Assembly: GCA_002699145.1 (NCBI GenBank)
Contig: PABK01000021.1
Coordinates: forward strand, 53,403 to 117,402
DNA length: 64,000 bases
DNA from: Halioglobus sp.
GTDB taxonomy: Bacteria; Pseudomonadota; Gammaproteobacteria; Pseudomonadales; Halieaceae
Reading direction: 5' to 3'
How positions within the stretch are numbered: the first letter of the stretch is position 1; the number at the start of each line of letters is the position of its first letter. The notes beneath the pieces were generated by a model. That model saw nothing but the letters and a program-made list of their open reading frames with translations. It did not search any database and was not told the origin of the DNA. This document shows, piece after piece, positions 1 through 7,452 of this stretch. Made by a program: the position numbers and the translations under genes.

Positions 1-4
1 AATC

Positions 5-1252
5 GTGCAGGTCAGTCCCGGCGTCTACACGGCGGTCGGTTTCAGCCCGGCAAATATCTCGATGATCGTGGGCAGCGATGGTGTGGTCATCGTGGATACC
101 GGGCTGAGCGTGTCCCAGGCCACGGAAGTCGCGGCGCGCTTTCGCGCCATCACTGACAAGCCGGTCAAAGCCATCATCTACACCCACGCGCACGGCGATC
201 ACACCGGCGGCAGCGGCGCGTTCATCGGCGAAGAAAAACCGCAGATATGGGCACTGGCCAATTTTGGATCCGAGTACAGGCCACTGGCGGCGGCGGGACT
301 GACCATCCAGCGCCAACGCGGCACGCGCCAGGCCGGTTTCGAACTGCCGGCGCGCCTGCGCATCAACAACGGGGTGGCCCCGGCGATGCAGGCGCAGCGC
401 GAGGATGCCTTCGTGGCCGAAGACGTCGCTACGGCGCCCACTCACACATTTGTCGCCGGGCGCAAATCCATCGAGGTAGCGGGTCTGCAGCTCGACCTTG
501 TTGCCGCGCCCGGTGAAACGGATGACCAGCTGTATGTCTGGTTTGAGCGGCAGCGCGTACTGTTTGCCGGAGACAATTACTACCGGTCGTTCCCAAACCT
601 CTACGCCATTCGCGGCACGCCCTACCGCGATGTCCGGGCGTGGGCCGACAGTCTCACGCTGATGCTCGCCGAACAGCCTGCTGCTGTGGTGCCGGGACAT
701 ACCCGCCCCGTGATCGGCGGCGAAGCTGCGCAAACGGCGCTACGCCAGCACCGCGACGCTATTCGCTATGTGCACGACAAGACCGTGGAAGGTATGAACC
801 TGGGCCTGACACCCGACCAGTTGGTGGATTACGTGCAACTGCCCCCCGACCTGGCGGACAATGCCGACCTGGGAGAATACTACGGCAGTGTCGCATTTGC
901 CGTACGCTCGATCTTCAACGGCTATCTCGGCTGGTACGATGGCAATCCCACCCGACTGCGTCCGCTGTCACCGGCTGGCGAGGCCCGGCGCTGGAGCCAG
1001 GCCCTGGGCGGCCAGGACAAATTGCGGCAACTGGCCACGGCGGCACTGGCCGACGGCGATGCGCAGTGGGCGGCGCAACTGGCTGACCAGCTGCTGGCCC
1101 TGGATGCCGCGGATGCCGGCGCCAGGGAACTCAAGGCCGATGCACTCACCGCACTCGCGCGGGAAAGCGTCAACGCCCCGGCGCGTAACTACTACTTGTC
1201 GGTTGCACAGGCGTTGCGCGAGCCCGGGGCCCGTGATCGCCATTCTCGATAA
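5..1252 (+). CDS. Metallo-beta-lactamase-fold alkyl sulfatase (5'-partial)
   Basis: Resembles SdsA1/BDS1-type alkyl sulfatases, which cleave alkyl sulfate esters with a binuclear zinc centre. The zinc motif HAHGDH is at residues 61-66, followed further on by FAGDNYY and a PGHTRP ligand segment. The C-terminal part (from about residue 245) is the alpha-helical dimerisation domain. The reading frame is open to the window edge, so the GTG at base 5 need not be the start, and a signal peptide is probably missing. Family members usually have a C-terminal SCP2-like domain of about 120 residues; this protein stops right after the dimerisation domain, so it is a short variant. Alternative: another MBL hydrolase of the same subfamily. 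Confidence 0.75.
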   Translation: MQVSPGVYTAVGFSPANISMIVGSDGVVIVDTGLSVSQATEVAARFRAITDKPVKAIIYTHAHGDHTGGSGAFIGEEKPQIWALANFGSEYRPLAAAGLTIQRQRGTRQAGFELPARLRINNGVAPAMQAQREDAFVAEDVATAPTHTFVAGRKSIEVAGLQLDLVAAPGETDDQLYVWFERQRVLFAGDNYYRSFPNLYAIRGTPYRDVRAWADSLTLMLAEQPAAVVPGHTRPVIGGEAAQTALRQHRDAIRYVHDKTVEGMNLGLTPDQLVDYVQLPPDLADNADLGEYYGSVAFAVRSIFNGYLGWYDGNPTRLRPLSPAGEARRWSQALGGQDKLRQLATAALADGDAQWAAQLADQLLALDAADAGARELKADALTALARESVNAPARNYYLSVAQALREPGARDRHSR

Positions 1253-1441
1253 GGCAGCGCGGCCATTTTTCCTCTTCTCAAGGTTCCTGAAGCGCAGTAC
1301 GGTCCATCCATGCGCTCCAATACTGCGAGCGGGTGCAGACCAGTGCGGGAACCTTTGCGCCACTCGCTGCATTGATGGGCTGGGCGCCACACCAGGGCGC
1401 GCACAGGCCACAGTATGCAGATAGCAATGGAGACCAGGACA

Positions 1442-2041
1442 ATGACTGCCGAACAAACCCACCGCTACCGGAGCGACGCCAGTGCGACGTCACGGCGCCG
1501 CTTTATCTTTAACTCACTGGGCATGACGCTCTCCGCCACCGCGGTGGCGCTGCTCAGTGGCCGCACGGAGCTGGCCAGGGGGGCCGGCACGCATACGGCG
1601 CAGTCCCCCGCCGAAGATGTGCAGATTCTCAACACCGCGCTGGCAGCCGAACGCGAGGCGGTCGCCGCCTACCAACTGGGAGCGGAAAGCACTCTGCTCA
1701 CGCCGCCGGTATTGAAAGTCGCGATCCAGTTCCAGGGCCATCATCGCGAGCACGCCGACGCACTCGCCGCGACCATCGCAAAACTCGGCGGCGAGGTTGC
1801 CACGCCACCGGCAAGCTACGCCTTCCCGGTGGAGACGCTGCACAACCAGGCCGATGTGCTCAATTTCGCCGCCGGCCTGGAACGCGGCGCGGTCAGCGCC
1901 TACGCCGGCGCAATTCCCCTGTTTGCTAACCGCGACCTGAGCAACGCCGCCGCCAGTATCCTGGCCGACGAGGCCATGCACTGGGCCATCCTGCGCCAGG
2001 CGCTTGGCCTGGACCCGGTACCCGGCGCATTTTTCTCATGA
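1442..2041 (+). CDS. Tat-exported ferritin-like domain protein
   Basis: The start at ATG 1442 is preferred because GGAG lies at 1429-1432; in-frame ATGs at 1415 and 1427 are alternatives. The N-terminus has a twin-arginine signal (SRRRFIF followed by a hydrophobic stretch), so the protein is probably exported folded. The mature part is a four-helix ferritin-like domain: two helix pairs each with Glu-rich metal-ligand patterns (AAEREAVAAYQ, HHREHADAL, LERGAVSAYAG, ADEAMHWAIL). Proteins of this type (DUF4439/Ferritin_2 class) bind di-iron or act in oxidative stress; the exact role is unknown. The stop overlaps the start of the cytochrome c gene (ATGA), so the two are translationally coupled. 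Confidence 0.7.
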   Translation: MTAEQTHRYRSDASATSRRRFIFNSLGMTLSATAVALLSGRTELARGAGTHTAQSPAEDVQILNTALAAEREAVAAYQLGAESTLLTPPVLKVAIQFQGHHREHADALAATIAKLGGEVATPPASYAFPVETLHNQADVLNFAAGLERGAVSAYAGAIPLFANRDLSNAAASILADEAMHWAILRQALGLDPVPGAFFS

Positions 2042-2457
2042 TACGCAGGCGGCGCCCACACCTGCGCTGGCTACCGGTGCTGCTGTGCGCGGGCGTCGCC
2101 TCGGCCGCGCCCGCCGGCGACCCCATACGCGGCGCCAGTATCTACCAGCGTTGCCTGGCCTGCCACGCGCTGTCCTATCATCGGGTTGGCCCCAAGCACT
2201 GCGGCCTGCTGGGACGGCGCGCCGGGCGCGCACCCGGCTACGAGTATTCTGCGGCGATGCGCGACGCGGGCTTCACCTGGTCGCAACAGACTCTCGACGC
2301 GTTCCTGGCCGCGCCTACGCAATACCTGCCAGGCACGAGTATGGGATACGCCGGCGTCCGCGACGCACGCGATCGCCGCGACCTGATTGCCTTCATCGCC
2401 GGAGCCTCGCGCGACACCGCGCGCTGTCCACCCGCGCAGGGGAGCGAGGCACAATGA
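2038..2457 (+). CDS. Small periplasmic class I cytochrome c
   Basis: A 139-residue protein with an Arg-rich N-terminus and a signal peptide ending near AAPAG. It has one heme-binding CLACH motif, a downstream GPKHCG segment and a probable axial Met in GTSMGYAG, the layout of cytochrome c2/c550-type electron carriers. It overlaps the ferritin-like gene upstream by 4 nt and the sigma-factor gene downstream by 4 nt (ATGA in both cases), so the three genes form one coupled unit. An extra Cys near the C-terminus has no obvious role. Partner enzymes are not known; the di-heme lipoprotein at 3406 is a candidate. Confidence 0.8.
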   Translation: MIRRRRPHLRWLPVLLCAGVASAAPAGDPIRGASIYQRCLACHALSYHRVGPKHCGLLGRRAGRAPGYEYSAAMRDAGFTWSQQTLDAFLAAPTQYLPGTSMGYAGVRDARDRRDLIAFIAGASRDTARCPPAQGSEAQ

Positions 2458-3152
2458 AAAGCGCGGACACGTCCGGGGCGAGCAGCGCGCCGCACGAGGC
2501 GACAGCGGACTGCGATGACCATACCCTCGTCGAGGGTATCAAGGCCGGGCAGGAACACCTGTTCGCCACGCTGATGCGCCGACACAACCAGCGCCTGTTT
2601 CGCGCCGCGCGCAGCATCCTCCCCGAGGACAGTCTGGCCGAGGACGCGGTGCAGGAAGCCTACGTCGCCGCGTACTACGCGCTGGGGAGCTACAAGCCAC
2701 ACGGCAGCTTCGCCGCCTGGCTCAGCCAGATCACCATCAACGAGGCCCGCATGATCAGGCGCAAACGCAAACGCGACACCGAAACCCCGCTCGAGGAAAT
2801 CGAGGACAGCCCCTACGCAGCCGACCCGGATCGACAGGCCAACCCCGACCACGGTGCCGCCAACCTGGGCCTTGCCCGACTGCTGGAAAGCGAAATCGCC
2901 GGCTTGCCCGAGAACTTTCGGCTGGTCTTTGTGATGCGCGGTGTACAACAGCTCAGCGTGGAGGAGACCGCGCAGACACTGCGCTTGCCTGCTGCGACGG
3001 TAAAGACCCGATATCACCGGGCACGCAAACTGCTGCAAAAAGCACTGGCGCCCTATATTGAACAGGCCGGCCTGAACATCTACGAGTTTGCCGGCCAGCG
3101 ATGCGACCACATGGTGGCGACCGTCATGCGGCGGCTGCGCATCGAGCACTGA
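2454..3152 (+). CDS. ECF-type RNA polymerase sigma factor
   Basis: A 232-residue sigma-70 family protein. Region 2 is seen as LAEDAVQEAYVAAYYAL with the region 2.4 helix after it (FAAWLSQITINEARM); region 4 has the HTH in LSVEETAQTLRLPAATVKTR. The C-terminal tail with FAGQRCDHMV is typical of one ECF subgroup. ATG 2454 is the start because it overlaps the cytochrome stop (ATGA) and follows GGAGCGAGG. No anti-sigma factor gene is adjacent; the gene is instead last in an operon with an exported ferritin-like protein and a cytochrome c. This suggests control of a redox or oxidative-stress response, which is an inference from context only. Confidence 0.85.
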   Translation: MKSADTSGASSAPHEATADCDDHTLVEGIKAGQEHLFATLMRRHNQRLFRAARSILPEDSLAEDAVQEAYVAAYYALGSYKPHGSFAAWLSQITINEARMIRRKRKRDTETPLEEIEDSPYAADPDRQANPDHGAANLGLARLLESEIAGLPENFRLVFVMRGVQQLSVEETAQTLRLPAATVKTRYHRARKLLQKALAPYIEQAGLNIYEFAGQRCDHMVATVMRRLRIEH

Positions 3153-3405
3153 CACGTCCCCACGCCGCACCCCCGGACCTGTGCAGCGCCTGAGCCGACC
3201 CCTCGCGCCGCACTGGCAACCAGTCTACGCACACCAATACCTTCTCTTTCCTTACCTGTGCCGGGAACCTTTTCTCTGGCGGCGGCATTGAACAAACGAC
3301 GCCGGGCAGCGCCCGCTTACCACGCAACAAGCCACTAACCACGGCAGCGCCAGGCTGGCGCCCAGCGCACGCAGCCAGAAGCCTGTCGGACAACTGGAGA
3401 AAGGG

Positions 3406-4623
3406 ATGAACACGGTTTTTCAGCACAAGCTGCTCACTACACTGGCGCTGGTGATCGTCGTAACGGCCTGCAGCGACGGCAATGGCAATCGCGGTGGCGC
3501 TGTGGATGACAGCGTCATGATCGCGCAGGGCCGGGAAATCTTTCGCCACGATACATTCGGCGACGAGGCCTTCTGGAGCGACACCTTACGCATGCACGAG
3601 GTCATCGCAAACGCCGTCGACCCGGTCACCGCGCTGTCGGTTGGTCTCAAGGTCGATGTGGAAGCCTTGCCAGAGGAACTGGTGGCTGACCTGGCAGACG
3701 GCAAGGTGGAGCTGGAGAATCCGGCAACAACGATCGCCCTGCTTAAACTTGACGCCGTGGTCGGCCTAAAAGGCACGGTTGCAACCGTCGGCGGCGTCGA
3801 TACGCTGACGCGGGTCGGCATAACCTGCGCTCTGTGCCATTCGACCGTCGACGACTCATTTGCGCCCGGCATCGGCAAACGCCTTGATGGCTGGGCGAAC
3901 CGCGACCTCGACCCGGGCGCGATCATCGCGCTGTCACCGGCACTGCCAGCTCAGACCAGGGCGGTATACAAGTCCTGGGGGCCGGGTAAGTACGATGCCC
4001 GCTTTAACCTCGACGGCCTCAACGGGGCGCATGTCATCCCGCCTGCCTACGGCCTGCACGGCATCGACCGCATCACCTCGACCGGGGACGGCGATGACAT
4101 CGCCTACTGGAACCGCTACGTGGCCGTGACGCAGATGGGCGGACAGGGATCGTTCTACGACGAGCGCACGGGGGTGAATATCACCAATGGCAGCGAAGAC
4201 CTGGTGTCTTCCAAACTGCCCGCGTTGCAGGCTTACCAGCTGAGCCTGGAACCACCGACGCCGCCCCCGGGCAGTTTCGACGCGGACGCCGCAGCGCGCG
4301 GTAAAGCCGTGTTCGAAGGCGCCGGGCAATGCGCGAGCTGCCACAGCGGGGAACGCTATACCGACGCCAACCAGAGGCTGCACCAACCCGGTGAGGTTGT
4401 CAGTGAACCCGAACCGGACGGCGCGCCGAGCTGGGCTGCGCGCAGTGCGACGCAGCTGTATCGCACGGCGCCGCTTGAAGGTATCTGGCAGCATCCGCCC
4501 TACTTCCACAACGGCAGCGCGGCGACGCTGGACGCCGTGGTCGAGACCTACAACAGCAGGAAGCAGCTGGGCTTGAACGCTGCGCAAAAAGCCGATCTCG
4601 TCGAGTTCCTGAAGAGCCTTTGA
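3406..4623 (+). CDS. Di-heme cytochrome c (peroxidase/MauG-like) lipoprotein
   Basis: A 405-residue protein with a lipobox (VVTAC, Cys 22), so it is probably anchored in a membrane facing the periplasm. It has two c-type heme motifs, CALCH at 141-145 and CASCH at 309-313, and the C-terminal WQHPPYFHNGSA segment typical of bacterial cytochrome c peroxidase and MauG relatives. The start is ATG 3406 after GGAGAAAGGG. The 253 bp between it and the sigma factor gene carry no other gene, so it may have its own promoter. Whether it is a true peroxidase is uncertain, since the heme spacing (about 165 residues) and order are not exactly those of classical CcpA. Confidence 0.75.
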   Translation: MNTVFQHKLLTTLALVIVVTACSDGNGNRGGAVDDSVMIAQGREIFRHDTFGDEAFWSDTLRMHEVIANAVDPVTALSVGLKVDVEALPEELVADLADGKVELENPATTIALLKLDAVVGLKGTVATVGGVDTLTRVGITCALCHSTVDDSFAPGIGKRLDGWANRDLDPGAIIALSPALPAQTRAVYKSWGPGKYDARFNLDGLNGAHVIPPAYGLHGIDRITSTGDGDDIAYWNRYVAVTQMGGQGSFYDERTGVNITNGSEDLVSSKLPALQAYQLSLEPPTPPPGSFDADAAARGKAVFEGAGQCASCHSGERYTDANQRLHQPGEVVSEPEPDGAPSWAARSATQLYRTAPLEGIWQHPPYFHNGSAATLDAVVETYNSRKQLGLNAAQKADLVEFLKSL

Positions 4624-4668
4624 CCGCGAGACCACAATCTGCCCACGCCACGGGAGGCCGCGGGTCCT

Positions 4669-4689
4669 GTCGTGGGCCCGCGCCACGAC
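4669..4689. terminator. Candidate bidirectional hairpin
   Basis: GTCGTGG, 7-nt loop, CCACGAC: a perfect 7-bp stem between the convergent di-heme cytochrome and LysR genes. It has no clear T-tract, so termination is inferred from position. Confidence 0.35.
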
Positions 4690-4713
4690 GGCGGCGCCAT
4701 AAACATGCGGCAC

Positions 4714-5556
4714 TTACACCCAGTCCACGTCCTGACGCGCGACGCCCCGGGCGGCTTCCAGCGCGGCGCGTAATGACGCGGGCTGGTCGCCGGCCGGGTA
4801 CACCGCGTACAGCGGGTAGCTGAACTCCGGCGCATCGGTCACCGGCAACAGGCGTTTCTGGTTGAGGTGGCGCTGTACCACGCGTGAGCGAAAGTAACCA
4901 CTGCCGCCAACAGCGAGCAGGTACTGCAGGGCGAGCGGACCCAGGTTGAAGCTCAGCGATGCGCGCCGTCGCTGCGGCAGGGCGATGTCGTGCTGCGCCA
5001 TGAATTCCTCACCCCAGTTCACGAACAGGTACGGTGTATCACTGTGCGGGGCGCGCACCATTACCAGTTTTTCTTCCAGCAATTGCTCTACCTGCAGTCC
5101 GGGAAAATAGTCCGGCCGATGCACCAGGGCGAGGTCGAGGACGCGGTTCTCCAGCCGCGAGAAAAGCGCCTGTGCATTGTCTACCTCGGCGTGCAGGGCG
5201 ATATCTGCATGGTGCTCGCGCATCCAGCAGACCCAGTTGAACAATAGCGGATTCCACAAGCTGGCCTCGGCGCCCACCGCGAAGCGCGCGCGATGTCCCT
5301 GTGGCAGCGCCATGTCCGCCCGCGCCTTGTCCCAGGTCTGCAGCAATTGCAGCGCATGGGGTGTAAACCGCTCGCCGTCCGGCGTGAGCCGCGCGCCGGC
5401 GCGGTTGCGCACGAACAGGCGACTGCCCAGCAAGCTCTCCAGTTTCTGGATCCGCGCCGTCACCGCGGTCTGGGTAAGGTGCAGGTTTTCAGCGGCACCG
5501 ACAAAACTGCCGGTGCGCGTGATCTCGAAGAAGGTGCGGGCGAGGTCGACGTCCAT
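4714..5556 (-). CDS. LysR-family transcriptional regulator
   Basis: A 280-residue LTTR. The N-terminal winged HTH is clear (GSFVGAAENLHLTQTAVTAR, then IQKLESLLGSRLFVR); the C-terminal part is a LysR substrate-binding domain. It starts at ATG 5556 and is divergent from the sulfite reductase-like operon, sharing a very AT-rich 107-bp intergenic region. LTTRs generally activate the divergent operon in response to a pathway metabolite, so this is probably the regulator of the six genes at 5664-11804. The ligand is not evident; it is not obviously CysB. Confidence 0.85.
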   Translation of the reverse strand: MDVDLARTFFEITRTGSFVGAAENLHLTQTAVTARIQKLESLLGSRLFVRNRAGARLTPDGERFTPHALQLLQTWDKARADMALPQGHRARFAVGAEASLWNPLLFNWVCWMREHHADIALHAEVDNAQALFSRLENRVLDLALVHRPDYFPGLQVEQLLEEKLVMVRAPHSDTPYLFVNWGEEFMAQHDIALPQRRRASLSFNLGPLALQYLLAVGGSGYFRSRVVQRHLNQKRLLPVTDAPEFSYPLYAVYPAGDQPASLRAALEAARGVARQDVDWV

Positions 5557-5663
5557 TTAAATACATTATATTTGATTTAAAAGTCCATTATATTTCATTA
5601 TTAATAATTGTAATAGTTCGCCATACTGCCCCACTTTCAGTCCCCGATCCTCCAGGAGTGCCC
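5557..5663. promoter_or_regulatory. AT-rich divergent promoter region, LysR / sulfite reductase operon
   Basis: The decamer CATTATATTT occurs at 5564-5573 and again at 5586-5595, a period of 22 bp (two helical turns), followed by the perfect palindrome ATTATTAATAAT at 5597-5608. The block is strikingly AT-rich against GC-rich flanks. It probably holds the LysR binding sites and both promoters. The ribosome site AGGAG at 5654-5658 decides the start of the downstream gene. Confidence 0.55.
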
Positions 5664-7442
5664 GTGACCGCCCGGCCACCACCGGCCTCGCCGACCGAAC
5701 TGTTTGCGCCTGAGCAGTGGCAGCGAATCGACAGCCTGCTGCGCCAGTTCGACAGCGCACAGTCGCTGTGGCTGAGCGGCTACCTGGCCGCCAGCGCCAG
5801 TGGCAAGCAAGGCGAGGTGGCACTGCCGGCCTCCGGCGCCCCCGCGTTGACCATCGCCTACGGCAGTGAAACCGGCAACTGTGAACAACTGGCGCGCAAC
5901 CTGCACCAGCAGGTGCTGGAACTCGGGCACAGCGTGCAACTGACGGACCTGGCCACGCTGAAGGTGCGGCAATTGCGCAAGCTCGATACCCTGTGGCTGA
6001 TCGTCAGCACACACGGGGACGGGGACCCGCCAATCACCGCGGCGGACTTCCACCGCGACCTGTTCGCCGCGGACCACCTGAAACTCGGCAGCCTGCACTA
6101 TGCCGTGCTGGCATTGGGCGACAGTACCTACGAGCACTTCTGCCAGACCGGCATCGATTTCGACGCACGCCTCGCCGCGCTGGGTGCGCGGCGCCTGGCG
6201 GAGCGCGTCGACTGCGACGTCGATTTCGAGACGCCGGCGCGACAGTGGTGCGAGCAGCGACTGGCCGCGCTGCCAACTGCCGACAGGGCGACAGCGCCTG
6301 CCGCGGTCGCACAGGACCCGCGTGCCGACTCGTCCTCCCTGTACAGCAAACAACGACCGCTGCGCTCGGAAGTGCTCGAACAGTTGGCGCTGTCCGCCGC
6401 GGACCGCCCGCTGGGCAACTATCACCTGAGCCTGGCCATCGAGGAAGGCAGCCTGCCGCTGCAACCCGGCGACGCGGTCGGCGTATTCGCGCACAATCCC
6501 CACACACTGGTGGCGGCCGTACTGGACCTGGCCAGGCTGCAAGGCGAGGCGGGGGTAAGCATCGACGGCCGCGCAATGTCGCTCGCCACTGCATTGGGCT
6601 CGGCGCGCGACCTCGCGATTCCGACAAGAAAGCTGCTACAGAGCTGGGCTGCCTGGAGCGGCGATACGGACCTGGTCACACTGGGCGAAGACAGCAAGCA
6701 GGCACGCAGCTGGCTGAAACAGAGACACCTGCTCGACGTACTGCGCACTGCCCCGGCCAGGGTGCCGTCGGCCCAGGCGTTGGTCGACGTACTGCGGCCG
6801 CTGCAACCGCGCCTGTACGATGTCGCCAACCATGTCAGCGCCGACAGCGATGAACTGGAATTGCTGGTCAAGCGCTTCAATTACCCGCTGGGCGACCGGG
6901 AGTACGCGGGAATCGCCTCGCACTACCTGTGCGATCTCGCGGTGGGCGATTCGGTACGCATCTATCCGCACCGCAATGCGCGCTTCGCCCTGCCGCAAGT
7001 CGAAAACCCTGTGATCCTGGTCGGCTACGGTACCGGGGTCGCCCCGTACCGCGCCTACCTGCAGGCCCGGGCAGCGCGAGGAGACAGGAACCCCTGCTGG
7101 CTGGTCCTGGGCGAAAAAAGCTACGAAGAGGATTTTCTCTACCAGCTGGAATGGCAGGGATGGCTTGCCAGCGGCCTGCTGTCCCACCTCGACCCGGTTT
7201 TCGCCGACGACGAGCCGCGGCGTTCACTGGTCAGTGCGTTCCTCGACAAGGCCGACCGGCTACAGCGCTGGATCGATGACGGCGCGCTTGTCTACCTGTG
7301 TGGCGACAAGGCCGTGCTGGAGCGGTGTGAAGAGCAGATGCAGGAAGCACTGCGCATCGCCAGCGGCTGCTCGCGCGATGAGTGCGCGACACTCTGGCAG
7401 TCCCTCGTCGACGAGCAACGCGTCAGGCGCAATCTCTATTGA
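5664..7442 (+). CDS. Sulfite reductase flavoprotein-like diflavin reductase (CysJ-like)
   Basis: A 592-residue diflavin reductase: an N-terminal flavodoxin domain (FMN loop YGSETGN from residue 66; STHGDGDPP), a FAD-binding module in the middle, and an NADP-binding C-terminus (GYGTGVAPYR near 453, VYLCGD, terminal aromatic NLY). It passes electrons from NADPH through FAD and FMN to a partner hemoprotein, here the CysI-like protein encoded 10 bp downstream. GTG 5664 is preferred over GTG 5658 because AGGAG at 5654-5658 leaves no spacing to the latter. About 50 residues precede the flavodoxin domain, as in CysJ. It resembles E. coli CysJ in layout but sits in an unusual operon, so the electron acceptor could differ. 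Confidence 0.85.
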   Translation: MTARPPPASPTELFAPEQWQRIDSLLRQFDSAQSLWLSGYLAASASGKQGEVALPASGAPALTIAYGSETGNCEQLARNLHQQVLELGHSVQLTDLATLKVRQLRKLDTLWLIVSTHGDGDPPITAADFHRDLFAADHLKLGSLHYAVLALGDSTYEHFCQTGIDFDARLAALGARRLAERVDCDVDFETPARQWCEQRLAALPTADRATAPAAVAQDPRADSSSLYSKQRPLRSEVLEQLALSAADRPLGNYHLSLAIEEGSLPLQPGDAVGVFAHNPHTLVAAVLDLARLQGEAGVSIDGRAMSLATALGSARDLAIPTRKLLQSWAAWSGDTDLVTLGEDSKQARSWLKQRHLLDVLRTAPARVPSAQALVDVLRPLQPRLYDVANHVSADSDELELLVKRFNYPLGDREYAGIASHYLCDLAVGDSVRIYPHRNARFALPQVENPVILVGYGTGVAPYRAYLQARAARGDRNPCWLVLGEKSYEEDFLYQLEWQGWLASGLLSHLDPVFADDEPRRSLVSAFLDKADRLQRWIDDGALVYLCGDKAVLERCEEQMQEALRIASGCSRDECATLWQSLVDEQRVRRNLY

Positions 7443-7452
7443 GGCAATCGCT

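Noticed and set aside
2004..2453. A 150-codon N-terminal extension of the ECF sigma factor
   Set aside because: It overlaps the cytochrome c gene in another frame and has low-complexity Arg-rich composition; ATG 2454 has a ribosome site and coupled stop.
3153..3405. Possible small gene between the ECF sigma factor and the di-heme lipoprotein
   Set aside because: No frame has a plausible ribosome site and conserved-looking protein; it probably holds only a promoter.
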